Shown in pieces: positions 7,434-14,212 of a stretch of DNA of 26,860 nucleotides. Source of the DNA: Candidatus Pacearchaeota archaeon (GTDB lineage Archaea; Nanobdellota; Nanobdellia; Pacearchaeales; GW2011-AR1); assembly GCA_030699205.1 (NCBI GenBank), contig JAUYJY010000006.1:1-26860 (forward strand). The letters are read 5' to 3'. A model generated the notes under the pieces. The model ran no database searches. It was not told the DNA's origin and worked only from the letters and a program-made list of their open reading frames with translations. Numbering within the stretch: the stretch's first letter is position 1; each line of letters starts with the position of its first letter. Position numbers and translations under genes: made by a program.

Positions 7434-7702
7434 TTTTTTATTTTTTATATATTTGTAGAGAGAAAGAGCTATTTGGAATATTTTAATTAGATTTATTAAC
7501 TTATTGTTATTGTAACCTTTATACTGATGTGGAGATTACATCCTGGAGCTAAGTGAATCTTTAGATTAAGGGCTTTCTTTCTATTTGTGTTATATGTTGC
7601 TTTTATTGGGGCTATTTTTTACCTAATCACCTAAATCTTTTAAAGATTTTTTGTTGAGTAGTTCAGGGTTTTTTATTAATGTGTTTTTTAAAACAGCGAA
7701 AT

Positions 7703-7710
7703 ATTTAAAT
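7703..7710 (+). promoter_or_regulatory. TATA box of UPF0175/PIN operon
   Basis: ATTTAAAT centred 26-27 bases before the ATG at 7733, with GCGAAAT just upstream as a possible BRE. Confidence 0.65.
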
Positions 7711-7714
7711 ACAA

Positions 7715-7731
7715 TATACCACATCTGTATA
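7715..7731. promoter_or_regulatory. Inverted repeat, possible autoregulatory operator
   Basis: TATAC (7715-7719) and GTATA (7727-7731) form an inverted repeat with a 7-bp spacer, between the TATA box and the start codon. Antitoxins of this type commonly bind such sites over their own promoters; binding here is inference. Confidence 0.4.
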
Positions 7732-7732
7732 C

Positions 7733-8041
7733 ATGGAAAATAATGTCTCTGTAAGAATTGGGAAAGAAGAATTGAAAGAAATAGCTAAAATTTCTCAGTA
7801 TAGAAAATCTACTAAGTCTGCTGTTTTGAGAGAGGTTTTAAGTTTGGGAATAAAACTGAAAAGATTAGAAGTAGCAATTGAGAAATTTCAGAATAATGAG
7901 GCTACTGCTGCGAAGGCCGCGCATATTGCAGGAATAAGTTTGAGTGAATTCTTAGAGGTTTTACATGAAAGAGGAATAAATTATCATTATGGAGTTGACG
8001 AGCTGAGGGAAGATGTTAAGAGGCTTGCAGGATATGATTAG
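7733..8041 (+). CDS. UPF0175-family antitoxin
   Basis: 102 aa. The N-terminal part (VSVRIGKEELKEIAKISQYRK) looks like a ribbon-helix-helix DNA-binding segment. The C-terminal part (about 57-85: EATAAKAAHIAGISLSEFLEVL) has the helix-turn-helix-like pattern of UPF0175 (COG2886) proteins, which typically pair with COG2405-type PIN proteins in archaea and cyanobacteria. The gene overlaps the start of the PIN gene by 8 bases. Its role is to neutralise the PIN toxin and probably repress the operon through the inverted repeat at 7715-7731 (inference from family and position). Confidence 0.87.
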   Translation: MENNVSVRIGKEELKEIAKISQYRKSTKSAVLREVLSLGIKLKRLEVAIEKFQNNEATAAKAAHIAGISLSEFLEVLHERGINYHYGVDELREDVKRLAGYD

Positions 8042-8558
8042 CAACGCTTCTCCTTTGATTTTCTTTGGCAGGTTGAATAAGTTAGATTTATTGATTAAGT
8101 TATTTAGTCGGATAGAAATAATCGGAAGTGTCTATGAAGAGGTTGTTGATGAAGGGGCAAAGGGTGGTAAGTTCGAAGTAGAGATTATTAAAGAATTTAT
8201 AGGGAAGAAATTAATCGTTGTTGAAAAACTTAGCAGCAAATTTAAGGAACAGTCAGATTTTGTTAAAAAGAGTTTTAGGATTGAAAGAGGGGAATCAGAT
8301 ACTATCGCCTTTGTCTTGCAGAAAAAAACTAAGCAGGTTATTATTGACGAAAAGCCTGTACGTAGGGCTGCAGAATTTTTTGGGATTTTACCTATCGGGA
8401 CGTTGGGGGTAATTTTACTTGCTTACAAGAAAAATATGATTAATGAAAATGAGGTTGATGACATTGTTGAAAAATTAATTTCTGACAACTTTAGGATTGG
8501 GTCTGATGTTTTGAATGAATTTTGGAAATTGCTTGATGAAATAAAGAAGAAGAAATGA
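8034..8558 (+). CDS. PIN-domain toxin, COG2405/DUF3368-like
   Basis: 174 aa from the ATG at 8034, chosen because the family begins with M-I-S-N-x-S-P-L-I; an upstream in-frame start would add seven residues unlike the family. PIN proteins are metal-dependent ribonucleases. Visible are the first strand SNASPLI, Glu35/36 (VYEEV), RGESDTIAF with Glu87 and Asp89, and VIIDEKPVRRAA with Asp105. The first acidic position is Asn4 rather than the Asp of classic VapC proteins, a change also met in this archaeal subgroup; its effect on activity is unknown. It overlaps the upstream UPF0175 gene, forming a two-gene toxin-antitoxin operon. Confidence 0.85.
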   Translation: MISNASPLIFFGRLNKLDLLIKLFSRIEIIGSVYEEVVDEGAKGGKFEVEIIKEFIGKKLIVVEKLSSKFKEQSDFVKKSFRIERGESDTIAFVLQKKTKQVIIDEKPVRRAAEFFGILPIGTLGVILLAYKKNMINENEVDDIVEKLISDNFRIGSDVLNEFWKLLDEIKKKK

Positions 8559-8588
8559 ATATTTTTTGTAAAGTTAAAATTGATTAGA

Positions 8589-8596
8589 TTTATTAA
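8589..8596 (+). promoter_or_regulatory. TATA-like box for uppP
   Basis: TTTATTAA centred about 25 bases before the ATG at 8618. Confidence 0.45.
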
Positions 8597-8617
8597 TGTG
8601 GTTTTTTTGAGATTTAG

Positions 8618-9388
8618 ATGGTTTCAGATTTAATTTCGGCCTTGATTCTTGCAGTTGTGCAGGGAATTACCGAATGGTTTCCAATTTCTTCATCAGGGCA
8701 TTTGGTTTTGATTGAGAAATTGCTTGGATTTTCCGGGGGGCTTGTGTTTGAGGTTGCTTTGCATTTTGGGACTTTGATGGCTGTTTTTGTTTATTTTGGA
8801 AGAGATATTACAGAAATTGTGAGGGATTTATTTTCTTTTAAATTTAAAACGGAACATGGAAGGATGGGGTTGTTTTTGATTTTAGCTTCTATTCCCGCAG
8901 GGATTGCAGGTTATTTAATTAAAGATTTTTTTGATGCAATTAGCAGTTTGGGTATTACTGCCCTTGGGTTTGCAATTACAGGGATTTTATTGTTAATTAC
9001 TAGCTTTTCAGGAGTTAGGAAGGGGAATATGAATTCAGTGAAAGTTTTAGGGATTGGAATTGCTCAAGCAGTTTCTATAATTCCGGGGATTTCAAGAAGC
9101 GGAGCAACGATTAGTTCAGGAGTTTTATTAGGTTTGTCTGAAAAAAATGCGATGAAGTTTGCATTTTTAATGGCAATTCCAGTGATTTTCGGGGCTAATA
9201 TTATTGCTATTGGAACAAAGACGTTGCCTCCAACATTGATTTGGGCAACTTTAGTTTCTTTTATTGTTGGATTGCTCTCAATACATTTAGTTTTCAAATA
9301 TGTTTTAACTTCAAGAAAGAATTTTAAGTGGTTTGGGTTTTATTGTTTGATACTTGCTTTTGTTTTGTTGATTTATTTGATGATTTAG
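8618..9388 (+). CDS. uppP: Polyprenyl/undecaprenyl-diphosphate phosphatase
   Basis: 256 aa integral membrane enzyme of the BacA/UppP family, which dephosphorylates C55-type (in archaea probably dolichyl-type) diphosphate carriers so they can be reused for surface glycan assembly. Both catalytic signatures are visible: GITEWFPISSSGH near the N-terminus (about 16-28) and PGISRSGATISSG in the middle (about 155-167). About seven to eight hydrophobic helices are seen. The last 130 bases of the gene and its 3' flank recur at 14094-14223 with three differences, all silent, so a second copy of its 3' end exists nearby. The neighbouring MNT/HEPN cassette begins directly after this gene. Confidence 0.95.
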   Translation: MVSDLISALILAVVQGITEWFPISSSGHLVLIEKLLGFSGGLVFEVALHFGTLMAVFVYFGRDITEIVRDLFSFKFKTEHGRMGLFLILASIPAGIAGYLIKDFFDAISSLGITALGFAITGILLLITSFSGVRKGNMNSVKVLGIGIAQAVSIIPGISRSGATISSGVLLGLSEKNAMKFAFLMAIPVIFGANIIAIGTKTLPPTLIWATLVSFIVGLLSIHLVFKYVLTSRKNFKWFGFYCLILAFVLLIYLMI

Positions 9389-9389
9389 A

Positions 9390-9400
9390 TTTATAATTTA
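9390..9400. repeat. 11-bp direct repeat, left edge of MNT/HEPN cassette
   Basis: TTTATAATTTA, identical to 10966-10976. A single copy is present at 14213-14223, where the uppP-end duplicate is joined directly to the sequence found after the cassette. This is compatible with an insertion footprint. Confidence 0.55.
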
Positions 9401-9513
9401 TGTGATGTTTTTGAGAATTTTATTGTTCTTTGGGAAGATACTAATCACTAAATTTTTTGTTAATTCTAATTATTCCAAATCAAAATTATTGTTCTTCATT
9501 AATCTTTTTATTA

Positions 9514-9540
9514 TTTGTCCTTTTTTCATAATGGGACAAA
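9514..9540. other. Inverted repeat in intergenic stretch
   Basis: TTTGTCC (9514-9520) and GGACAAA (9534-9540) form a 7-bp stem with a 13-nt loop. The 9389-9798 gap otherwise holds AT-rich sequence, the 78-bp repeat and the MNT promoter; no gene was seen. Confidence 0.45.
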
Positions 9541-9659
9541 GTATAAATTGCATTTAAAAGACATATAGCAATAGCATTAAATAATCGTATTTATCATTCC
9601 TATCTAGCCAAGGCATAACTACACGGAAATTAAATTACTCATATATAGCAGAAGACAAA

Positions 9660-9737
9660 ATATTTTGAACAGTTTTTTGTTCTTCCGCTAATAGTCTAAG
9701 ACAAATACATTTCAATTATAAATGTCTTAGACTATAG
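9660..9737. repeat. 78-bp hairpin repeat, copy 2
   Basis: Second copy of the element at 64-141, same orientation, one mismatch. Its 13-bp stem lies at 9691-9703 and 9723-9735, and the copy ends six bases before the TATA box of the MNT/HEPN operon. Position suggests either a mobile-cassette end or a regulatory/structured element. Confidence 0.9.
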
Positions 9738-9742
9738 AAACA

Positions 9743-9750
9743 TTTATATA
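9743..9750 (+). promoter_or_regulatory. TATA box of MNT/HEPN operon
   Basis: TTTATATA predicts a start near 9773. The following GAAGGA (9784-9789) gives a Shine-Dalgarno site before the ATG at 9799, so unlike most genes here this message should have a leader. Confidence 0.6.
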
Positions 9751-9753
9751 TTC

Positions 9754-9772
9754 TATTAACAATAAGTTAATA
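9754..9772. promoter_or_regulatory. Inverted repeat operator candidate
   Basis: TATTAAC (9754-9760) and GTTAATA (9766-9772) form perfect 7-bp arms around AATAA, lying between TATA box and predicted transcription start. The operon's first protein has an N-terminal winged helix, so self-repression is plausible (inference). Confidence 0.5.
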
Positions 9773-9798
9773 ACTATTAATTAGAAGGAAATAATAAA

Positions 9799-10398
9799 AT
9801 GGGCGGGGAAAACACTGAAAATAAAATCTTGAAAATTCTACTAAAACAATTTTCATTAAATTGGACTATAACTTCTTTAGCAGATGAAATTAAAATGAGT
9901 CGGGTTGGGATTTGGAAAGTTTTAAAAAAATTAGAAAATGGAAAATTAATTATCTTAACGCAAATTGGAAAAGGGAGAACAAGTGCTTCAATTATAAAAT
10001 TAAATTGGGAAAATTTAGTTTTAGAAAAAAAGTTATCTTTAATTTTAACTGAAGAAGCATTAAATCATCGAAGATGGTTGGGCAATTTTGAAGAATTAAG
10101 AGGCAATTCCGAATTTGTACTTCTTTACGGAAGTATTTTAACTTCTCCAAAAGAAGCAAACGATATAGATATTTTAGAAGTTGTTTCAAGTAAGAAAAAT
10201 TTTTTAGAGATTGAGAAGATTATTCAAAAGTCTAAAAAATCCCAAATCAAAGAAATACATTCAGAGAGTTTTACGAAAGCAGAACTTAAAGCAGAACTTA
10301 AAAAACCAAATAAAATATTTATAGATGCAGTAAAAAAAGGAATTGTTTTGTTCGGGCAGGAAAACTTTATTAAATTTGTAAAATATGTAGAAGAATGA
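9799..10398 (+). CDS. wHTH-MNT nucleotidyltransferase (antitoxin-type)
   Basis: 199 aa. Residues about 6-68 form a winged helix-turn-helix (ITSLADEIKMSRVGIWKVLKKLE). Residues about 100-198 form a minimal nucleotidyltransferase domain with Gly111-Ser112 (LLYGSIL) and the D-x-D metal ligands Asp122/Asp124 (NDIDILE). Its stop overlaps the start of a HEPN gene by 4 bases. In MNT/HEPN systems the MNT partner neutralises the HEPN RNase, in several cases by nucleotidylating it. Here the fused wHTH probably regulates the operon through the inverted repeat at 9754-9772. Low-GC, Lys/Asn-rich codon use (AAA, TTA, ATT) appears somewhat more AT-skewed than in neighbouring housekeeping genes, compatible with recent arrival. 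Confidence 0.87.
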   Translation: MGGENTENKILKILLKQFSLNWTITSLADEIKMSRVGIWKVLKKLENGKLIILTQIGKGRTSASIIKLNWENLVLEKKLSLILTEEALNHRRWLGNFEELRGNSEFVLLYGSILTSPKEANDIDILEVVSSKKNFLEIEKIIQKSKKSQIKEIHSESFTKAELKAELKKPNKIFIDAVKKGIVLFGQENFIKFVKYVEE

Positions 10399-10937
10399 CA
10401 AAAGAAGTAAAAGATTGTTTTTTAAGTGCATTAAAAGATGAGGAAAGGGGAAAAAAGCATAGGGGACTTTTGGTAATCAAACCTGATAGCAAGGTTGCAG
10501 AAGAATATATTAAAAAAGCAAAATTAAATTTAGAACTTTGTGATTTCTATAAACAAAAAGGTTTTGATTATAAAATTCCGGAAGAATGGTTTTACACCCT
10601 TTATTATTGTGCTTTAGCGATTTTATCAAAATTTGGAATTGAAAGCAGAAGTCAGAAATGCACTGCTTATTTTTTGAAATATGCAAAAAATAACAATTTA
10701 ATAGAATACGATAGTGAATTTATTGATAGGATAATAGTTTATAGAACTAAAGAAGAAACTTCAGATGTTGATGAAAGGGAAAAAGCAAGATATAGTTCTT
10801 TAATTCAGAGTGAAGAGATTGAAGCAAGATATAAAGTGATGAATAATATTTGCAAAGAAGCAATTTCTCAAGCTGAAGAAATAATTTTTTCTGATAAAGA
10901 GTTTAAAATTCCTAAAGAATTATTTAATGTTTGCTAA
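10395..10937 (+). CDS. HEPN-domain protein (toxin-type)
   Basis: 180 aa, all-helical by pattern. Residues about 34-165 match archaeal HEPN proteins paired with MNT genes: EEYIKKAKLNLELCDFY, a Trp/Tyr-rich second helix (WFYTLYYCALAILSKFGIES) and a third helix with VYRTKEETSD around Arg117. The canonical R-x4-6-H RNase motif is not evident: no His follows Arg117 at the expected spacing. The protein may use another mode, be a variant of the family, or be inactive. It is translationally coupled to the wHTH-MNT gene. Confidence 0.8.
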   Translation: MTKEVKDCFLSALKDEERGKKHRGLLVIKPDSKVAEEYIKKAKLNLELCDFYKQKGFDYKIPEEWFYTLYYCALAILSKFGIESRSQKCTAYFLKYAKNNNLIEYDSEFIDRIIVYRTKEETSDVDEREKARYSSLIQSEEIEARYKVMNNICKEAISQAEEIIFSDKEFKIPKELFNVC

Positions 10938-10965
10938 AACGATGCTTGATGTTTTATTAATTTAT

Positions 10966-11136
10966 TTTATAATTTAGTGCGTGGTTTTTTATGTCGAAGT
11001 TGCTAATGCAGATGAATTCAACTTCGAGCACAAGAGAATTGCCCACTCTTGCAATTCTCTGTGCAGAGAAATCCATAAAAGATTTCTCATGCATCCAAAA
11101 TTTCAAGACGAAACGAGAGGGACTTTTTGATTTTTT
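10966..11136. repeat. Dispersed intergenic repeat 'B', copy 1
   Basis: Aligns with 14213-14346 over most of its length, with about one mismatch in eight plus a 40-nt block (about 11057-11096) present only here. It carries TATA-like TTTATAA, an ATG-started short frame and an inverted repeat (CGAAGTTG 10995-11002 with CAACTTCG 11019-11026). The 11-bp TTTATAATTTA at 10966-10976 is the right edge of the MNT/HEPN cassette. Smaller relatives lie at 13077-13104 and 18010-18030. The short frames in the two main copies diverge in different reading frames after about 22 codons, so coding function is unlikely. The gap 10938-11254 holds nothing else recognised. Confidence 0.75.
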
Positions 11137-11254
11137 AGATAGTTTTTATTTGAAGCGTATAGAAAAATATGAATTAAGAAACTTTGGGCTATTTTTGATG
11201 CATAAAAATGGTTTGAAATAATATAGCTACATAGAGATTTGTGTGGAGTCAGAG

Positions 11255-13027
11255 TTAGTTTTCTACAATCGCCTTAATTCTTCTTACTCCTGAAGAAACT
11301 GACTCTTGTTTTATTATCTTAAATTTTCCTATTTCTTTTGTGTTTTTTACGTGGGGGCCTGTGCATATTTCCTTTGAGAAGTATCCTTTTTTGTCTTCTT
11401 TATCTATGGCTGTGTATACCAAAACTTTATCTGGATATTTGTGGCCAAATTCTCCCTTGGCTCCTGATTTGAAGGCTTCTTTTAAGGGCAGTTCAGTTTT
11501 TTCTATTGGGAGGGCTTTTTTGATTATTTTATTTACAAGGTCTTCTACTTTTTTTATTTCTTCTTCTGTGAGTTTTCTTGAAAATGTGAAATCAAATCTT
11601 GTTCTTTCAGGAGTTATGTTTGAGCCTCTTTGTGCAACTTCAAGACCTAATACCTGTGAGAGTGCTTCATTTACGAGATGAGTTGCTGTATGTAAACGCG
11701 TTGTTTTTTCTGAATGGTCTGCTAAACCTGAACGGAATTTTCCTGCCGAAGAAGTGCGGGATAATTCTTGGTGTTTTTTGTATTCTTCTTTGAAACCTGA
11801 AGTATTTATTTTTATTTTCTTTTCTTTTGCCATTTCTTCTGATAACTCTATTGGGAAGCCGTATGATTGGAATAATAGGAATGCATCTTTTCCGGAGAGG
11901 ATTTTATTATTCTCGGAGATTTTATTAAACAATCTTAAGCCTCTTTCTATTGTTTTCCTAAATTTGATTTCTTCTTCGTCTAAGATTTTTAATGTATTGT
12001 TTTTGTTTTTATGAATGTTTTTATAATCTTTGTAAATTTCAAAAATTGGCAATGCAATTTTAGTGGTGAAATTTATTTCTATGTTTAGGAGTTTTCCATA
12101 TCTCACTGCTCTCCTTATTAGCCTTCTTAAGACATAACCCTTTTCTGTGTTGCTTGGGGTTATTCCGTCGGAGATGATGAATATTGCCGATTTAATGTGG
12201 TCTGCGATAATGCGCATTTCTTTCTTGTATGAATCATAAGGTTTGTGAGAAATTCTTTCTATTTCTTTTATTATTGGAAGAAATACTTCGGCGAGATAAT
12301 TGTCATCTAAATTATTTAAGACAGCGAGTGTTCTTTCTAAACCTCCTCCAAAATCTATGTTTTTTTGTTTTGCTTTTTTAAAATTATTGTTTTCTTTTAG
12401 ATATTCTAATAAGACATTATTGCCGATTTCAATCCATCGCTTGTCTTTCGTGTCAAAGTGTTTTGGAGCAGGAATTGAGTCAGACCAGTAAAATATTTCT
12501 GTGTCTGGTCCGCATGGTCCGTTTTCTCCTGCGGGACCCCAGAAGTTATCTTCTTTTTTTAAAAATGCAATTCTTTCTTTTGGAATTCCTAATGAAATCC
12601 AGACTTCTTCAGATTCTGTGTCTTTTGATATGTTTAGTTTTTTGTCTCCTTTAAAACAAGAAACAGCGAGTTTTTCTTTTTGTATTTTTAAGATTTTTGT
12701 TATAAACTCAAAAGTATATTCTATTGCTTCTTTTTTCCAATAGTCTCCCAAACTCCAATTCCCCAGCATCTCAAAGAAAGTGTGATGGACTGAATCTCCC
12801 ACTTCTTCAATATCTCCTGTTCGGATACAGCGTTGAATATTTACCAAGCGATTTCCTAATGGGTGTTTCTGGCTCTGTAAATAAGGTACTAATGGGTGCA
12901 TTCCCGCGGTTGTAAATAAAACGGTGGGGTCGTTAATGGGTATTAGCGACGCATTTGGAATCTGTTTATGATTCTTCTTTTCGAAGAATTCAATGTATTT
13001 TTTTATTAAATCTAAACGGGTTATCAT
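11255..13027 (-). CDS. alaS: Alanyl-tRNA synthetase, short bacterial-type
   Basis: 590 aa; charges tRNA-Ala. Class II catalytic core at about 1-260 (FTTAGMHPLVPYL, RCIRTGDIEEVG, and GGGLERTLAVLNNL at 228-240), helical tRNA-recognition domain, then the editing domain with all four zinc ligands: His446 and His450 (HTATH), Cys555 and His559 (CTGPH). The protein stops just after the editing domain, so the C-terminal C-Ala oligomerisation region of typical ~870-900-aa enzymes is absent. Core sequence resembles short AlaRS forms of Candidate Phyla Radiation bacteria more than the archaeal form, suggesting transfer (inference). B-repeat sequence lies on both sides (10966-11136 and 13077-13104). ATG at 13027; AT-rich TATA-like sequence near 13050-13058. 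Confidence 0.95.
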   Translation of the reverse strand: MITRLDLIKKYIEFFEKKNHKQIPNASLIPINDPTVLFTTAGMHPLVPYLQSQKHPLGNRLVNIQRCIRTGDIEEVGDSVHHTFFEMLGNWSLGDYWKKEAIEYTFEFITKILKIQKEKLAVSCFKGDKKLNISKDTESEEVWISLGIPKERIAFLKKEDNFWGPAGENGPCGPDTEIFYWSDSIPAPKHFDTKDKRWIEIGNNVLLEYLKENNNFKKAKQKNIDFGGGLERTLAVLNNLDDNYLAEVFLPIIKEIERISHKPYDSYKKEMRIIADHIKSAIFIISDGITPSNTEKGYVLRRLIRRAVRYGKLLNIEINFTTKIALPIFEIYKDYKNIHKNKNNTLKILDEEEIKFRKTIERGLRLFNKISENNKILSGKDAFLLFQSYGFPIELSEEMAKEKKIKINTSGFKEEYKKHQELSRTSSAGKFRSGLADHSEKTTRLHTATHLVNEALSQVLGLEVAQRGSNITPERTRFDFTFSRKLTEEEIKKVEDLVNKIIKKALPIEKTELPLKEAFKSGAKGEFGHKYPDKVLVYTAIDKEDKKGYFSKEICTGPHVKNTKEIGKFKIIKQESVSSGVRRIKAIVEN

Positions 13028-13076
13028 TTAATTTGATGGGGCGTTGTCTTTTTAATTTTATTGTAAAATTCAGATG

Positions 13077-13104
13077 GGGGGACTTTTTGATATTAATTAA
13101 TTTG
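13077..13104. repeat. Fragment of repeat 'B'
   Basis: Contains GGGGACTTTTTGAT followed by TTAATTA, matching 14325-14350 and, in part, 11119-11130. It lies just upstream of alaS on the 5' side, in the same orientation as the copy on the 3' side. Confidence 0.6.
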
Positions 13105-13119
13105 GGGAATTTGAGAATT

Positions 13120-13818
13120 TCATTGTTCTTGAGGGGATTCTAATCTTTTTAAAAATCTTTTAGCTTGTCTTGAAAGAACGTCTGTATCTGTCCAGTGTCC
13201 TGTTATCTTTTTTCTTAATGTTGGTTTTTTTCTTACAAGAGATTCAATTATTTCTTTTGCATTTTCAATTTCTCCTATTTCTGCAAGATATTTATCTGCC
13301 TTTTCTTTCTTTGCCCAGACACTTGAACCTAAACCCCAACCTTCGAGGGGATTATATCTGATTAAACATTCGCTTTGATTTGCTTTTCTGTTTTCTGTTT
13401 GGACGGCAACTCCCCTCATCCCTTTTTGTTTTCCTCCAACACTTTTAGTAACATCAACTAAAGAAAATGATGTTTCTTGGTTTCTTTCAACACATCCAGT
13501 ATATCTCACCACAGAAAGCCAATTACCTTGGTATCCTCCAACACTTCCAGTAATACCTATCCCAGAAAGCAAATTAAATTGGTCTCCTTCAACACATCCA
13601 GTATATCCTGCCACGGAAATCCAATTATCTTGGTTTCCTTCAACACGTCTAGTATGTCCTATCCCAGAAAATAATGTTTTTTGGTCTCCTTCAACACATC
13701 CAGTTTGGCTTATTATTCTTACTGGTATAAATCCTCCTTCGCTCCAAGAGTTTTTACTAACCAAACTTAATTTGCTTAACAAGTCCTTCTTTGCTACTTT
13801 TCTTGTGTCTAAAACCAT
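13120..13818 (-). CDS. 17-residue-repeat protein
   Basis: 232 aa, unknown function. Residues about 38-139 consist of six consecutive 17-residue units of the form (Y/H)TG-CVEG-(D/N)Q followed by five or six residues and SG-IG or SVAG. Units alternate so that a 34-residue (102-bp) super-repeat is visible (TGCVEGDQ type, then VEGNQDNW type). Gly/Gln periodicity of this kind fits a beta-solenoid. Residues about 140-232 are helical and basic (IESLVRKKPTLRKKITG, RQAKRFLKRLES). No signal peptide is seen. A TATA box at 13840-13848 on the minus strand lies 26 bases before the ATG. Similar Val-x-Gly-x-Gln repeats are recalled from other DPANN proteins, without known role. Confidence 0.8.
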   Translation of the reverse strand: MVLDTRKVAKKDLLSKLSLVSKNSWSEGGFIPVRIISQTGCVEGDQKTLFSGIGHTRRVEGNQDNWISVAGYTGCVEGDQFNLLSGIGITGSVGGYQGNWLSVVRYTGCVERNQETSFSLVDVTKSVGGKQKGMRGVAVQTENRKANQSECLIRYNPLEGWGLGSSVWAKKEKADKYLAEIGEIENAKEIIESLVRKKPTLRKKITGHWTDTDVLSRQAKRFLKRLESPQEQ

Positions 13819-13839
13819 ATTTTTTAGTGATTTGGGATG

Positions 13840-13848
13840 TTTATAAAT
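13840..13848 (-). promoter_or_regulatory. TATA box for 17-residue-repeat gene
   Basis: Reads ATTTATAAA on the minus strand, centred 26 bases before the ATG at 13818. Confidence 0.6.
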
Positions 13849-13872
13849 CTTTTTATTGGTGTAACTATTGAA

Positions 13873-14211
13873 TAGTCTCTTTTATTGTTGGATTGCTCGT
13901 AAGTATAAAGCATCTTCGTGGGAGGTTGCATGGATAAATTAATTTAAGAATAACAAAACGCCTTTCTCGTCGATAGAAATTATCTTATTTTTTAGAGTTA
14001 TCAGAATATCTAAAAAACTCATTAAGCTGTCAATTTTCTCATCGTCGATAAAAAATTAGCAAAAGATGCTTATAGTCTATGCTTTATAGATACATTGCTC
14101 TCAATACATTTAGTTTTCAAATATGTTTTAACTTCAAGAAAGAATTTTAAGTGGTTTGGGTTTTATTGCCTGATACTTGCCTTTGTTTTGTTGATTTATT
14201 TGATGATTTAG
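13873..14211 (+). pseudogene. uppP 3'-end duplicate, interrupted by insertion
   Basis: 13873-13898 and 14094-14211 together reproduce the last ~135 bases of uppP including the stop codon; the match to 9271-9400 continues to 14223 with three differences in 130 bases. All three change codons silently (TGT/TGC, TTG/CTG, GCT/GCC). The fragment is split by a 195-bp element with a duplicated ATTGCTC. No 5' part of uppP is present, so it cannot be a functional gene. Silent-only divergence suggests that it derives from a copy that was once under coding selection, such as a second or foreign uppP. Confidence 0.85.
13899..14093. mobile_element. MITE-like element 1 (195 bp)
   Basis: Inserted within uppP-derived sequence, which fixes its limits. 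The ends are inverted repeats: left GTAAGTATAAAGCAT, right (reverse complement) GTATCTATAAAGCAT, 13 of 15 matching. Flanking ATTGCTC occurs at 13892-13898 and 14094-14100, as a 7-bp target-site duplication. It has no transposase; a ~36-codon open stretch on the minus strand (13939 to about 14053, containing IISIDEKGVLLFLN) is unrecognised. Its ends match element 2 at 26306-26456. Confidence 0.82.
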
Positions 14212-14212
14212 A

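Noticed and set aside
7500..7620. Possible structured RNA in the 7434-7732 gap
   Set aside because: No stable long stem or conserved motif was found; the sequence is AT-rich and featureless apart from the promoter at its end.
10991..11221. 76-aa frame beginning MSKLLMQM, and a 61-aa frame at 14238 beginning MSKLLMRM, as a gene family
   Set aside because: They share about 17 of the first 22 residues because both lie in repeat B. Downstream the shared DNA is read in different frames in the two copies, due to a 40-nt indel, so coding selection is not supported.
11340..12915. Several plus-strand frames opposite alaS
   Set aside because: alaS has complete class II and editing motifs on the minus strand; the others have no family features or start signals.
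13327..13707. CRISPR-like array in the 17-residue-repeat gene
   Set aside because: The period is a multiple of three, diverges like coding sequence and has no unique spacers.
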